Of a stretch of DNA of 64,000 nt, positions 1 through 8,800 are shown piece after piece. Source of the stretch: Merdibacter sp965119685 (GTDB taxonomy: Bacteria; Bacillota_I; Bacilli_A; Erysipelotrichales; Erysipelotrichaceae); the NCBI GenBank assembly GCA_965119685.1, contig OZ221971.1:1550001-1614000 (forward strand), written 5' to 3'. The notes beneath the pieces are model-generated. The model did no database searches, had not been told where the DNA came from, and saw only the letters and a program-made list of their open reading frames with translations. The position numbers and the translations under genes were made by a program. The stretch's first letter is position 1. The number at the start of each line of letters is the position of its first letter.

Positions 1-2
1 CG

Positions 3-314
3 AAGTTTGAGGATGCGCAGGTAGGCATGCTGTTAGCGGTGAGCGGGGCGATCCGCGATGAGATTTTACCGCTGGAAGAGGTCGCTTACTGGGCGATGGA
101 TTGGCTGCAGCAGCATTATCCGTCGTTGGTAGAGGAGCGCTATGGCGTCGCACTGTGTGAGAATCCCTATGACACACTGCTTTCCATCGCGTACAAGCGC
201 GGTTATAAAAACGGCGCGGCGATCGATGAAAAACGTTTGGTTATCGCCTTTCTCAAGGAGGTGCGCGACTGCAAGATCGCGCCAATCACATGGGAGGAAC
301 CCGATGAAGATTGA
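3..314 (+). CDS. rbgA: Ribosome biogenesis GTPase RbgA (YlqF), C-terminal part
   Basis: This is the last ~103 codons of an open frame that enters from the left edge, so the 5' part and the whole circularly permuted GTPase domain are outside the window. The visible part matches the C-terminal helical domain of RbgA, with the characteristic LLAVSGAIRDEILPLEEVA segment followed by an HYP...RYG stretch. RbgA is a GTPase needed for a late step of 50S subunit assembly. It lies directly upstream of rnhB and overlaps it by 11 bases, the same order as ylqF-rnhB in Bacillus subtilis, which supports the call. The ATG at 27 is internal, not a start. Confidence 0.85.
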   Translation, partial: KFEDAQVGMLLAVSGAIRDEILPLEEVAYWAMDWLQQHYPSLVEERYGVALCENPYDTLLSIAYKRGYKNGAAIDEKRLVIAFLKEVRDCKIAPITWEEPDED

Positions 315-948
315 GCATACCTATGAAAATGCTTATTGGGCGCAGGGATATACGCACGTCATCGGTATCGATGAGGCGGGCCGCGGACCGATTGCCGGGC
401 CGTTAGTCGTTGCCGGCGTGTGTTTCCCCGTTCATTTTCAGCATGAAGAGATCTATGACTCCAAAAAGCTGAGTGAAAAGAAGCGCAATCAGCTCTTTGA
501 TGAAATCTGCGCGTTGGCAGCGGAGGTGCATATCGTTGTGGTAGAGCCAGAGATCATAGATCAAAAGAACATCTACGCCGCCACACAGGATGCGATGCAG
601 ACGATCGTCGATCAGTTTTCCGCAAAGGATGCGGTGCTCACAGACGCGATGCCGCTGCCGCGCTGCTTACAGCCGATGGAGGCGATTGTCAAAGGCGATC
701 AAAAAAGCGTCAGCATCGCTGCTGCCAGCATTTTGGCCAAGGTAACCAGAGATCAAATCATGCGTGCGTATGACGCGCAATATCCCGGCTATGGCTTTGC
801 CAAGCATAAAGGGTATCCGACCAAGGCACACATCGAAGCGCTGCATCGGCTGGGCGTGCTCGACATTCACCGCCGCAGCTATGCGCCGGTGCGCGAAGCG
901 CTCTCCCCGCATTTGGAGTTGATTTTTGAAGAGGAGCAGATAAAATAA
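304..948 (+). CDS. rnhB: Ribonuclease HII
   Basis: A 214 aa RNase HII, which cleaves the RNA strand of RNA-DNA hybrids and misincorporated ribonucleotides. The N-terminal active-site motif GIDEAGRGP is at residues 21-29, giving the metal-binding D23 and E24, and later parts of the fold (KGDQKSVSIAAASILAKVTRD) are intact. The frame stays open far upstream, but ATG 304 is preceded by a good GGGAGGA site and matches the family N-terminus. The start lies inside the end of rbgA, so the two are probably translationally coupled. Length is normal for the family. Confidence 0.95.
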   Translation: MKIEHTYENAYWAQGYTHVIGIDEAGRGPIAGPLVVAGVCFPVHFQHEEIYDSKKLSEKKRNQLFDEICALAAEVHIVVVEPEIIDQKNIYAATQDAMQTIVDQFSAKDAVLTDAMPLPRCLQPMEAIVKGDQKSVSIAAASILAKVTRDQIMRAYDAQYPGYGFAKHKGYPTKAHIEALHRLGVLDIHRRSYAPVREALSPHLELIFEEEQIK

Positions 949-1272
949 ACGCTCCTTTTTCTTTTCTATAAAAGATGGCAGATGCGATCCCGCTAGTGGG
1001 AAACGGTGGAAAAAGCAGCGGCTTAGCAATGCGTTAGCATCTATAAGAGGAAAGCAGACAGCCATGATGTGAGAAGAACGGGAATTGAAGGAAAGAGCGC
1101 AAAGGGATGCTTTCTTTTTCAACCTGGCAAAGGAAGCGGGAGCACCCAAAGTACAGCGTGCTGTTTGGGAAAGCAGTACGACTCAGGTGTGGAGGGGGGC
1201 ATCATTGTTCTTTCATTTCTGCCAATCAAAAATATGATAAAATAAGAAAAAATATGAAATGATAAAATATAG

Positions 1273-1301
1273 TTGCAAATAAAGTAAGAAGCGTGTATAG
1301 T
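1273..1301 (+). promoter_or_regulatory. Predicted sigma-A promoter for the 1324-3087 gene group
   Basis: TTGCAA (1273-1278), a 17-base spacer and TATAGT (1296-1301) make a near-consensus vegetative promoter. Transcription would start about 1308, just before the GGTGGG ribosome site, giving an almost leaderless message. That favours ATG 1324 as the start of the next gene. The preceding 45 bases are very AT-rich, with a repeated AAAATATGA motif. Confidence 0.55.
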
Positions 1302-1323
1302 GAAGATGAAAGGTGGGATGGGC

Positions 1324-1698
1324 ATGTTTACTTGGGTAACTTCCAATGCCGCGGCATTGACGCTGACGATCAGCGAAAATGCAATTACGCTGAATGCGGC
1401 GGCAGCTGCGCATTTCAGCGATACGCGCTATGTGATGATCGGCATTGACGAAAAAAGCGGTCAGATCGCTGTCCGCCCCCTCACAAAGCGGGAGGTGGAG
1501 TTAAAGCTGTATCCGGCAGATGCCTGTTACAAGCTGACATTAGGAAAGGGGTATGCGCGCGTCACCAGCAAGAGTGTCGTCGCACAGCTCTCACAAGCGT
1601 TTCATCGAGACTTTGACCGTGTCAAGCTGGACGCACGCTTTGATGAGAAGGAACGTCTGTTGATCGCAGAGGTAAATGAGAGAGGGGATGAAGTATGA
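1324..1698 (+). CDS. Conserved-looking hypothetical protein, 124 aa
   Basis: I do not recognise this protein. It is 124 aa, mostly mixed alpha/beta in appearance, with an alanine-rich helix near residues 15-27 and no signal peptide or membrane segment. The start was set at ATG 1324 because AGGTGGG lies 6 bases upstream and a promoter sits immediately before it; in-frame GTG 1300 and ATGs 1306 and 1318 lie before or inside that site. Its stop overlaps the next start by 4 bases (ATGA), so it is in one operon with the NfeD-like and SPFH genes and may act with that membrane system, but that is only contextual. Confidence 0.6.
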   Translation: MFTWVTSNAAALTLTISENAITLNAAAAAHFSDTRYVMIGIDEKSGQIAVRPLTKREVELKLYPADACYKLTLGKGYARVTSKSVVAQLSQAFHRDFDRVKLDARFDEKERLLIAEVNERGDEV

Positions 1699-2123
1699 TT
1701 TGGGTTTGGCTGGCTGTTTTGGCTGCCGCGCTCATCGTTGAGCTGGTAACGCCGACAGCGCTTGTCAGTATCTGGTTTGCGGCAGGTGCGTTAGCTGCCG
1801 TGGTGCTGACAATCTTAAATGCGCCGTTTTGGCTGCAAGTCGTCGTGTTCGCTTTGGTGTCGCTGGTGCTGTTGGCCATCGTGCGGCCGATCGCTTCCCG
1901 CTATCTGCGCGGCAATATCGTAGCGACCAACGCCGATCGAACCATCGGCGCAGTGGCGGTGGTAGAAAAGCGTATCAGCGCACAAAATTGGGGCATCGTC
2001 AAGGTGGAGGGCGCTTTGTGGAGCGCGGCAGCCGTTGACGGAGGCACAATCGAGGAAGGCAGCCGTGTGCGTGTTGCCGCCATCGAGGGGGCGAAGCTGC
2101 TTGTCGCCAAAATAGAAGAATAG
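1695..2123 (+). CDS. NfeD-like membrane protein (short type)
   Basis: A 142 aa protein with two or three N-terminal membrane helices (about residues 1-20, 25-42 and 47-62), followed by a soluble beta-rich OB-fold-like C-terminal domain with the typical TIGAVAVVEKRIS...GIVKVEGALWSA pattern of NfeD proteins. Short NfeD proteins are nearly always encoded next to SPFH/stomatin genes, and that is the case here. They are thought to assist SPFH protein assembly in membrane microdomains. The ATGA overlap with the upstream gene and the close downstream SPFH gene indicate one operon. Confidence 0.8.
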   Translation: MIWVWLAVLAAALIVELVTPTALVSIWFAAGALAAVVLTILNAPFWLQVVVFALVSLVLLAIVRPIASRYLRGNIVATNADRTIGAVAVVEKRISAQNWGIVKVEGALWSAAAVDGGTIEEGSRVRVAAIEGAKLLVAKIEE

Positions 2124-2163
2124 AAAATCGTGCAGAAAAAGAATGGAAAGGCAGGTATATACG

Positions 2164-3087
2164 ATGTTTTTTGACGTGATATTTCCGATTGTAATCGCTG
2201 TTGTCATCTTAGCTGTTGTCGTTTTGTTTGTCGCTTATCTGGTACGCATCGTACCGCAGGCAAACGCCTATGTTGTGGAACGGCTGGGCGCCTATCACTC
2301 TACGTGGGGAACCGGCATTCACATCCTCATTCCTTTTGTCGATCGGGTAGCGAACCGTGTGACGCTGAAGGAAATCGTGAAGGATTTTGCCCCGCAGCCG
2401 GTCATTACCAAGGATAACGTCACCATGCAGATCGATACGGTCGTCTACTTTCAGATCACCGATCCGAAGATGTACACCTATGGCGTCGTCGGCCCGGTGA
2501 CGGCGATTGAAAATCTGACGGCGACAACGCTGCGCAACATCATCGGCGAGCTGGAGCTGGATCAGACGCTGACCAGCCGTGACATCATCAACTCGAAGAT
2601 GCGCGCGATCCTCGATGAAGCGACCGATCCTTGGGGCATCAAGGTCAATCGTGTCGAGGTGAAAAACATTCTGCCTCCGCGCGATATTCAAGAGGCGATG
2701 GAGAAGCAGATGCGCGCCGAGCGTGAGCGCCGTGAGTCGATTCTGCGTGCCGAGGGTGAAAAGCGCAGTGCGATTTTAACTGCCGAGGGCGATAAGGAAG
2801 CGATGGTTTTGCGTGCGACTGCCAAGAAGGAAGCGATGATCGCCGAGGCCGAAGGTCAGGCACAGGCGACGGAACGCCTGTATGAGGCGCAGGCAAGGGG
2901 TATTGCGATGATTAAGGAAGCAGATCCGAACAAATCGTTTTTAACCCTGAAGAGCTTGGAGACGTATGGCAAGATGGCTGACGGCCAGGCGACGAAGATC
3001 GTCGTTCCGGCACAACTGCAGGATTTGGCGTCGCTGCTCATCAGCGCGAAGGAGTTTTTGAGCGACGATGCGTCAAAGGGACAATAG
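2164..3087 (+). CDS. SPFH/stomatin-family membrane scaffold protein
   Basis: A 307 aa SPFH (stomatin/prohibitin/flotillin/HflK) family protein of the QmcA/stomatin type. One N-terminal membrane helix (about residues 4-25) is followed by the SPFH domain (VERLGAYHSTWGTGIHILIPF...), the signature GELELDQTLTSRD, and an Ala/Glu/Arg-rich coiled-coil tail (ERERRESILRAEGEKRSA) that drives oligomerisation. Such proteins form ring-like membrane assemblies that organise proteases and other membrane proteins. ATG 2164 was preferred over ATG 2143 because AAAGGCAGG is 8 bases upstream of the former. It is paired with the NfeD-like gene upstream. Confidence 0.88.
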   Translation: MFFDVIFPIVIAVVILAVVVLFVAYLVRIVPQANAYVVERLGAYHSTWGTGIHILIPFVDRVANRVTLKEIVKDFAPQPVITKDNVTMQIDTVVYFQITDPKMYTYGVVGPVTAIENLTATTLRNIIGELELDQTLTSRDIINSKMRAILDEATDPWGIKVNRVEVKNILPPRDIQEAMEKQMRAERERRESILRAEGEKRSAILTAEGDKEAMVLRATAKKEAMIAEAEGQAQATERLYEAQARGIAMIKEADPNKSFLTLKSLETYGKMADGQATKIVVPAQLQDLASLLISAKEFLSDDASKGQ

Positions 3088-3119
3088 TGTCTCATAGAAA
3101 ATAGAGTAATCAAACGTTC

Positions 3120-3156
3120 AAGGAAGGGGAGGCGTCACTTTGCCTTCCTTTTCCTT
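3120..3156 (+). terminator. Rho-independent terminator after the SPFH gene
   Basis: An imperfect hairpin pairs AAGGAAGGGGAGGC (with one bulge and two G-U pairs) with GCCTTCCTTTTCCTT. The descending arm is itself U-rich. It lies 33 bases after the SPFH stop. Confidence 0.5.
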
Positions 3157-3218
3157 GTGATGGTCATAGAAAGATGATGCAGATGACTTTCATCAGTTGA
3201 GCAGCGAAGATGCGAAAT

Positions 3219-3323
3219 AAAAACCACGCCAAAAAGAGCGGTGAAGCAAGAAACTTTTATAGGGGATGGCTGCGGATGTTCCCTTTGCTTTCTTAAAACA
3301 ACGCTCTTCATAACGTGGTTTTT
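3219..3323. repeat. Interrupted long inverted repeat between SPFH gene and dprA
   Basis: Two nested perfect arms face each other. AAAAACCACG (3219-3228) pairs with CGTGGTTTTT (3314-3323), and AAGAGCG (3234-3240) pairs with CGCTCTT (3302-3308). About 60 bases of further internal pairing (GGGA...TCCC) lie between them. The outer arms start with A5 and end with T5, so it could act as a bidirectional terminator or as a small structured RNA. The rest of 3157-3387 holds no gene that I can support. Confidence 0.6.
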
Positions 3324-3387
3324 CTTGGCAACAGAAATTTAGGGAAAAGGAAATCCGCTTACGTATAGGAAAAGCGGGAGTGATGCG

Positions 3388-4116
3388 ATGAGAGAACAGA
3401 TTTTGACCTATGCGCTGCGCTATGGCGGCAGTTGGGTGGGGATTGCTCAGGCGATCAGACAAAATGAAAGCTGGCGCCCCTCTCCTTATGCGGGGAATTA
3501 TGTGACGATTGTCGATGATACCTATCCTTGCCTTCTGCGTCAGCTGCGCTATCCGCCATGGATTCTCTTTTACCAGGGAGATGCCGGGTTACTGACGCAA
3601 AAGGGGATTGCCGTCGTCGGTGCACGGGATCACAGCGGCGTTGGCCGTGAGTGCTGTCGGGATGTAGTGAGGATGGTAAAGGATCGCTATGTCGTCATCT
3701 CGGGGATGGCGAAGGGAATCGATGCCTTTGCCCATTGGGAAGCGTTAGATCAAAAGACGATCGGCGTGTTGGGCTGCGGCATTGACATCTGTTACCCAAA
3801 GGAGAATGCCGCCCTGTATCAGCGCATGCGCGAGCGGCAGCTGCTCATCAGCGAATATCCCTGCGGTGTGAAGCCGTATGCCGCGCATTTCCCATGGCGC
3901 AACCGTTTGATCGCAGCGCTCGCCGACGCTTTGCTCGTCGTGGAAGCGCGTAGGAAAAGCGGGACGATGCACACGGTGAATGAAGCGATCGCGCTGGGAA
4001 AGCCGGTCTATTGTGTCGTGCGCTCTTATTTAGAGCGGGAATATCTGGGCAATGCGCTGCTGTTAAGTCAGGGAGCGATCCCGCTTTGGACGAGCGAAGA
4101 TGCAAAAGAACTGTAA
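3388..4116 (+). CDS. dprA: DNA-processing protein DprA (Smf)
   Basis: A 242 aa DprA, which loads RecA onto incoming single-stranded DNA during natural transformation. The Rossmann-fold signatures are all visible: VVGARDHSGVG, SGMAKGIDAFAH, FPWRNRLIAAL and SGTMHTVNEAIALGKPVY. It is shorter than many family members and lacks the C-terminal winged-helix (DML1-like) domain, so it is the core Rossmann form with a reduced N-terminal part. It sits upstream of topA as in Bacillus (smf-topA). Its presence says nothing certain about competence, since DprA is also found in strains not known to transform. Confidence 0.9.
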   Translation: MREQILTYALRYGGSWVGIAQAIRQNESWRPSPYAGNYVTIVDDTYPCLLRQLRYPPWILFYQGDAGLLTQKGIAVVGARDHSGVGRECCRDVVRMVKDRYVVISGMAKGIDAFAHWEALDQKTIGVLGCGIDICYPKENAALYQRMRERQLLISEYPCGVKPYAAHFPWRNRLIAALADALLVVEARRKSGTMHTVNEAIALGKPVYCVVRSYLEREYLGNALLLSQGAIPLWTSEDAKEL

Positions 4117-4122
4117 AAACAT

Positions 4123-4151
4123 TTGACAAACGTGAGAATAACGCAAATAAT
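4123..4151 (+). promoter_or_regulatory. Predicted sigma-A promoter of topA
   Basis: A perfect TTGACA (4123-4128) is followed by a 17-base spacer and AATAAT (4146-4151), five of six matches to the -10 consensus. It lies only 6 bases after the dprA stop, so the topA-trmFO-xerC group can be transcribed independently of dprA. Confidence 0.75.
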
Positions 4152-4185
4152 AAAGTACGAGACTTTCAGAACGGAGGCAGTCAGC

Positions 4186-6327
4186 ATGAAGAATTTAGTG
4201 ATCGTGGAGTCACCTTCAAAATCCAAAACCATTGAAAAATATCTGGGAAATGACTATCATGTCGTCTCCAGTAAAGGGCATATACGGGATTTGGCAACCA
4301 CCGGCAAAGGCGGCTTGGGAATCGATGTCGAACATGAGTTTCAGCCGAACTACAAAATCAGCGCAGATAAGAAGGAGATCGTCAAGGATCTGCAGAAGCT
4401 GGCAAAGGAAAGCGATCACGTCTATCTGGCAAGCGACCCCGACCGCGAGGGAGAGGCGATCGCATGGCATTTGGCGAGCGTGCTTGGTTTGGATATGAAC
4501 GAGGAAAACCGCATCGTCTTTCATGAGATCACCAAGCAGGCGATCTTGGAGGCGATGAAGCATCCGCAGAAGATCGATCAGAATCTGGTGAAATCACAGG
4601 AGACCAGACGGATGTTAGACCGCATCATCGGTTTTCGTCTCTCCAAGCTGTTACAAAACAAGATACAGTCGAAATCTGCCGGGCGGGTGCAGTCGGTTGC
4701 ATTGCGGCTGATCGTCGAGAGAGAAAATGAGATTCGCCGTTTTAAAAAAGAGGAATACTGGACGCTGGACGCGCTGTGCCGCAAAGGAAAGAGCAGCTTT
4801 ACCGCCGCCTTGGTGAAGGTGGACGGCAAAAAGGCGCAGCTGAAAAATAAAGAACAAAGCGACGCCGTCATCGAGCGCTGTCAAAATCATCCTTTCATCG
4901 TGACCGATATCGAGCGCAAGGTGAAAAAGCGGGAGCCGAAGATGCCGTTCATCACCTCTACCTTGCAGCAGGAGGCGAGCACCAAGCTGGGATTCGGCGC
5001 GAAAAAGACGATGCAGATCGCTCAAAAGCTGTATGAGGGAATCGATTTGGGCGGACGCAGCGAGGGTCTCATCAGCTATATGCGAAGTGATTCCACCCGT
5101 CTTTCGCCGATCTTTTTAAAGGACGCTTTCCATTATATAGAAACGATCTATGGCAAGGAGTACAAGGGGCGCGCCCGCGGGAAAAACGATGAGAACGCAC
5201 AGGATGCGCATGAGGCGATTCGTCCGACCAATGTCATGAACACCCCGGAAAGCATAAAGCAATATCTGACAAACGACCAGTATAAGCTCTATCACTTGAT
5301 TTACAGCCGAACGATGGCCTCTTTGATGGCGCCCAGCAAGAGCGACGCCGTAGCGGTGAAGATCACCTGCGAGGGCTGTCAGTTTTCCGCCAACGGGGCT
5401 ACGCTGACCTTTGACGGTTATCTCAAGGTCTATGGCAAATATGAGCAGGTCAAAGACAATGTGCTGCCGCCTTTGCAGGTCGATGAGGAATTGACCGGCG
5501 TCAAGCTGGAGGGCAAACAGCACTTTACCGAACCGCCGCTTCGCTACAGCGAGGCGCGCCTCATCAAGGAGCTGGAGGAAAAAGGCATCGGCCGGCCGAG
5601 CACGTATGCGATGATCATCGATACGCTGCAGGCGCGCGGCTATGCGTCGCTAGAGAAATCCAGCGAAGGCAGCCGTACCAAGGTATTCGTGCCAAGCGCA
5701 CAGGGAGAGCTGACTGATCAGAAGCTGCAGGAGTTTTTCAGCAGCATCATCAATGTCATGTACACGGCAAACATGGAATCACACCTCGATGAAATCGCCG
5801 GCGGCGAACGCAATAACATCGCCGAGCTGCAGCAGTTTTGGGATGCGTTTGATCCGTTGGTACAAAACGCATACGACAACATGGAGAAAAAGGAACTGGA
5901 GCGCACCGGTGAACTGTGTCCGGAGTGCGGCAGCGAGCTGGTGTATCGCAACGGCCGCTATGGCAAGTTCATCTCCTGCATCAATTTCCCGAAATGCCGT
6001 TATACCAAAAGTGAGGAGCAGCCGGTGGAAAGCGAAGAGATATGTCCGAATTGCGGAGCGAAGATGGTGATGAAGAAGGGCCGCTACGGCACCTTTCTCG
6101 CCTGCAGCAACTATCCGCAGTGCAAAACGATCAAGAGCTTGAAAGAAAAAGAGAAACCGCAGCCGACCGGAGAGAAATGTCCGGAGTGCGGACATGATCT
6201 GGTACGCCGCAAGTCCCGTTATGGAACGACATTCATCGGCTGCAGCAACTATCCGAAGTGCCGTTATATCAAAAAAGATCCAAAGCAGGCAAAGAAGGGA
6301 AAGACGAAGAAAGGGGCAGACGAGTGA
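4186..6327 (+). CDS. topA: DNA topoisomerase I (type IA)
   Basis: A 713 aa type IA topoisomerase that relaxes negative supercoils behind RNA polymerase. The N-terminal TOPRIM domain begins KNLVIVESPSKSKT, and DPDREGEAIAWHL supplies the metal-binding acidic residues. The catalytic tyrosine is Y298 in GLISYMRSDSTRL. The C-terminus carries three four-cysteine zinc-ribbon modules, each beginning CPECG or CPNCG and ending CRYTK, CKTIK or CRYIK, and ends in a lysine-rich tail. ATG 4186 has GGAGG 8 bases upstream. The longer frame starting at 4123 runs through the promoter and is not real. The stop overlaps the trmFO start (TGATG). Confidence 0.97.
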   Translation: MKNLVIVESPSKSKTIEKYLGNDYHVVSSKGHIRDLATTGKGGLGIDVEHEFQPNYKISADKKEIVKDLQKLAKESDHVYLASDPDREGEAIAWHLASVLGLDMNEENRIVFHEITKQAILEAMKHPQKIDQNLVKSQETRRMLDRIIGFRLSKLLQNKIQSKSAGRVQSVALRLIVERENEIRRFKKEEYWTLDALCRKGKSSFTAALVKVDGKKAQLKNKEQSDAVIERCQNHPFIVTDIERKVKKREPKMPFITSTLQQEASTKLGFGAKKTMQIAQKLYEGIDLGGRSEGLISYMRSDSTRLSPIFLKDAFHYIETIYGKEYKGRARGKNDENAQDAHEAIRPTNVMNTPESIKQYLTNDQYKLYHLIYSRTMASLMAPSKSDAVAVKITCEGCQFSANGATLTFDGYLKVYGKYEQVKDNVLPPLQVDEELTGVKLEGKQHFTEPPLRYSEARLIKELEEKGIGRPSTYAMIIDTLQARGYASLEKSSEGSRTKVFVPSAQGELTDQKLQEFFSSIINVMYTANMESHLDEIAGGERNNIAELQQFWDAFDPLVQNAYDNMEKKELERTGELCPECGSELVYRNGRYGKFISCINFPKCRYTKSEEQPVESEEICPNCGAKMVMKKGRYGTFLACSNYPQCKTIKSLKEKEKPQPTGEKCPECGHDLVRRKSRYGTTFIGCSNYPKCRYIKKDPKQAKKGKTKKGADE

Positions 6328-7619
6328 TGGAGCGGGTGACAATCGTCGGCGCCGGTTTGGCCGGCTGTGAGGCCTGCTGGCAGCTGGTATCGCGCGGCAT
6401 CCCCGTCAGGCTGATCGAAATGCGTCCTAAGCACACCTCCCCGGCGCATCACAGCGATCAGTTTGCGGAGCTTGTCTGTTCCAACTCATTGCGTAGCGAT
6501 TCACTACAAAATGCGGTGGGAGTTCTCAAGGAGGAGATGCGCAGGCTGGATTCCCTGATCATGCAAAGCGCCGATCGCCACCGCATTCCGGCCGGCAGTG
6601 CATTGGCGGTAGATCGTGAGGGGTTTTCCGCATGGATCACCAAGACGCTGCAAGCGCATCCGCTTGTGGAGATCGTTCATGAGGAGGTTACGGAGATCCC
6701 ACAGGGACCTGCCGTCATCGCCAGCGGACCGCTGACCAGCGATGCGCTCTCCCATGCGATCCGCGATTATCTTCAGGCGGACTATTTTCACTTTTATGAT
6801 GCGGCGGCGCCGATCATCGAAAAGGACTCCATCGATTTTTCCAAAGCCTACCGCAAAAGCCGCTATGATAAGGGAGAGGGCGATTATATCAACTGCCCGC
6901 TGAATGAGGAGGAGTTTCGCCGCTTTTATGAGGAGCTCATCCATGCGCAGACGGCAGAGCTGCATGAGATGGATAAGGAGATTTACTTCGAGGGCTGTAT
7001 GCCGGTAGAGGAAATCGCTAAACGCGGCGTCAAAACGCTGCTGTTTGGTCCGATGAAGCCGGTGGGGCTGGAGCGCAGCGATGGCAGCCGTCCCTATGCG
7101 GTCGTTCAGCTGCGTCAGGACAATGCGATCGATACCCTTTACAATGTCGTCGGCTTTCAGACGCATTTGAAATGGGGGGAGCAAAAGCGCTTGCTGTCGA
7201 TGATTCCCGGATTGGAAAACTGTCAGATCGTACGCTACGGCGTCATGCACCGCAATTCCTATCTGTGCGCGCCGCGGGTATTGAAACAGACGTATCAGTG
7301 CCAAAAACGGGATGATTTGTTTTTTGCCGGGCAGATGTGCGGCGTGGAGGGCTATGTGGAGAGCGCGGCCAGCGGCTTGATCGCCGGCATCAACATGGCG
7401 CGTCTTTTACAGGGCAAAGATCCTGTTGTGTTTCCCAACACCTGCATCATGGGATCGATGGCCTATTATATCACCCATGCGAGCGCGGATTACTTCCAGC
7501 CGATGAATGCGAACTTCGGCATCGTCACATTGCAGGAAAAAGTGAAGAAACACGAGCGCAAGGCGGCAATCAGCGCCCAGGCGCTGCGTGTCATTGACGA
7601 GATGAAGGAAACGCTGTAA
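6327..7619 (+). CDS. trmFO: Methylenetetrahydrofolate-tRNA-(uracil-5-)-methyltransferase TrmFO
   Basis: A 430 aa FAD-dependent enzyme that makes 5-methyluridine at tRNA position 54, using methylenetetrahydrofolate as the carbon donor. The N-terminal dinucleotide-binding motif VTIVGAGLAGCEA, the LVCSNSLRSDS segment typical of TrmFO (Gid), and the FAGQMCGVEGYVESAASGL region near the C-terminus are all present. Start and stop are each coupled to their neighbours by one-base overlaps (TGATG with topA, TAATG with xerC). The topA-trmFO-xerC order is the same as in Bacillus subtilis. Confidence 0.97.
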   Translation: MERVTIVGAGLAGCEACWQLVSRGIPVRLIEMRPKHTSPAHHSDQFAELVCSNSLRSDSLQNAVGVLKEEMRRLDSLIMQSADRHRIPAGSALAVDREGFSAWITKTLQAHPLVEIVHEEVTEIPQGPAVIASGPLTSDALSHAIRDYLQADYFHFYDAAAPIIEKDSIDFSKAYRKSRYDKGEGDYINCPLNEEEFRRFYEELIHAQTAELHEMDKEIYFEGCMPVEEIAKRGVKTLLFGPMKPVGLERSDGSRPYAVVQLRQDNAIDTLYNVVGFQTHLKWGEQKRLLSMIPGLENCQIVRYGVMHRNSYLCAPRVLKQTYQCQKRDDLFFAGQMCGVEGYVESAASGLIAGINMARLLQGKDPVVFPNTCIMGSMAYYITHASADYFQPMNANFGIVTLQEKVKKHERKAAISAQALRVIDEMKETL

Positions 7620-8548
7620 TGGAAGAATATCTGGAGCGGTTTTTAAAGTATGTCAATCAGCGAAACAGCGGGTCTGCGCATACGGCGGACGCCTATGCCC
7701 GTGACATTCGCCAGTTTTTCGATTTTTTAGCGCAGGAGGGAATTGCATCGCTGGAGGATGTGGACCGCATCGTCTTGATGAATTACATCGCGAAGATCAG
7801 CATGGATGAAAAGGGATATGAACGAAGCGCGGCGACGATCGCCCGCAAGATCAGCGCCATTCGCTCCTTTTATCACTATCTCAACGAGTATGTCGGCGTT
7901 CTCAATCACCCTTTGCAATACATTAAGGGGCCTAAGTTGCCAAAGCGCATCCCGGAGTTCATGTTTGTGGAAGAGGTGCAGACCTTTTTGGATTCCTTTG
8001 ATGAGACGAAGGATGTCGGATGCCGTGACCGGGCGATGTTTGAACTGATGTACGCCTGTGGTCTGCGTGTGAGCGAGGTCGTCTCTCTGCGTGTGGGAAG
8101 CGTCGATTTTGACGAGCATATCCTGCATGTGGTCGGTAAGGGCGACAAGGAGCGCGTCGTACCGTTTTATGATGCCATCGCCGAGCGTCTGCAGCGTTAT
8201 CTGCAAGAGGTGCGCGCCCAATGGACGATGGGACAGCATCATGATTTTCTGTTTGTCAATCAGCGTGGGAAAGGGCTGACGACACGCGGCGTGCAATATA
8301 TCATGAGCAAGCAATGTGAGCGCTGTGCTTTGAGCATCCGTGTGCATCCCCACATCTTCCGCCACAGCTTTGCGACGCATCTGTTAGACAACGGAGCGGA
8401 TATACGCATCGTGCAGGAACTGCTGGGACACGCCTCGCTGTCAACGACACAGATTTATGTACATGTGACAAGAGAGCGGCTGCGGCAGGCTTATACAAAG
8501 GCGCATCCCCTTGCCAGGCAATCCAAAGCGGAAAAACGTACGCTTTGA
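7619..8548 (+). CDS. xerC: Tyrosine recombinase XerC (CodV)
   Basis: A 309 aa Xer-type tyrosine recombinase, expected to resolve chromosome dimers at dif with a XerD partner. An N-terminal SAM-like core-binding domain (about residues 1-90) precedes the catalytic domain. The catalytic residues are intact: R150 in CGLRVSEV, the HIFRHSFATHLL box, the LLGHASLSTTQ histidine and Y280 in QIYVHVT. Chromosomal context (topA-trmFO-xerC) marks it as the housekeeping CodV/XerC rather than a mobile-element integrase. The hslV-hslU-codY genes that follow it in Bacillus are absent here. Confidence 0.93.
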   Translation: MEEYLERFLKYVNQRNSGSAHTADAYARDIRQFFDFLAQEGIASLEDVDRIVLMNYIAKISMDEKGYERSAATIARKISAIRSFYHYLNEYVGVLNHPLQYIKGPKLPKRIPEFMFVEEVQTFLDSFDETKDVGCRDRAMFELMYACGLRVSEVVSLRVGSVDFDEHILHVVGKGDKERVVPFYDAIAERLQRYLQEVRAQWTMGQHHDFLFVNQRGKGLTTRGVQYIMSKQCERCALSIRVHPHIFRHSFATHLLDNGADIRIVQELLGHASLSTTQIYVHVTRERLRQAYTKAHPLARQSKAEKRTL

Positions 8549-8657
8549 GCGCTCGGTGCATAACGATATAGGATAGGAACAGTGATCGTTTACAGGAATG
8601 CCCGTTGTTCTCCCTTGCGTTTCTGCCATGCTTTCATAAATTCAACGAGGCTGCACA

Positions 8658-8682
8658 AACCCACCTCCTTTCGGTGGCGGGT
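8658..8682. other. Hairpin downstream of xerC
   Basis: CCACC and GGTGG, flanked by ACC and GGGT with one bulge, form a stable hairpin about 110 bases after xerC. There is no U tract, so it is not a convincing intrinsic terminator. Between xerC and the rpsB promoter I see no gene. A further 8-base inverted repeat (ACAGCAAA/TTTGCTGT) ends inside the rpsB promoter spacer. Confidence 0.35.
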
Positions 8683-8766
8683 AGCTGTCCGGCGAATGAT
8701 AAGCGAACAATCCAGTGACAGCAAATGGGAAATGGGTCAGGAATACATAAAAAAATGTGCGACTAC

Positions 8767-8794
8767 TTGCATTTGCCGTTTGCTGTGCTATAAT
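8767..8794 (+). promoter_or_regulatory. Predicted sigma-A promoter of rpsB-tsf
   Basis: TTGCAT (8767-8772), a 16-base spacer and a perfect TATAAT (8789-8794). Transcription would start near 8801, at the base of the first leader hairpin, giving a ~125 base leader before rpsB. Confidence 0.7.
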
Positions 8795-8800
8795 AGAATA

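Noticed and set aside
1119..1413. Minus-strand frames of 66-75 codons upstream of the 1324 gene
   Set aside because: They overlap the predicted promoter and the start of the plus-strand gene and have no ribosome site.
7619..8548. Tyrosine recombinase as a mobile-element integrase
   Set aside because: The topA-trmFO-xerC coupling and family N-terminus identify the housekeeping dimer-resolution enzyme. No attachment site or element genes are adjacent.
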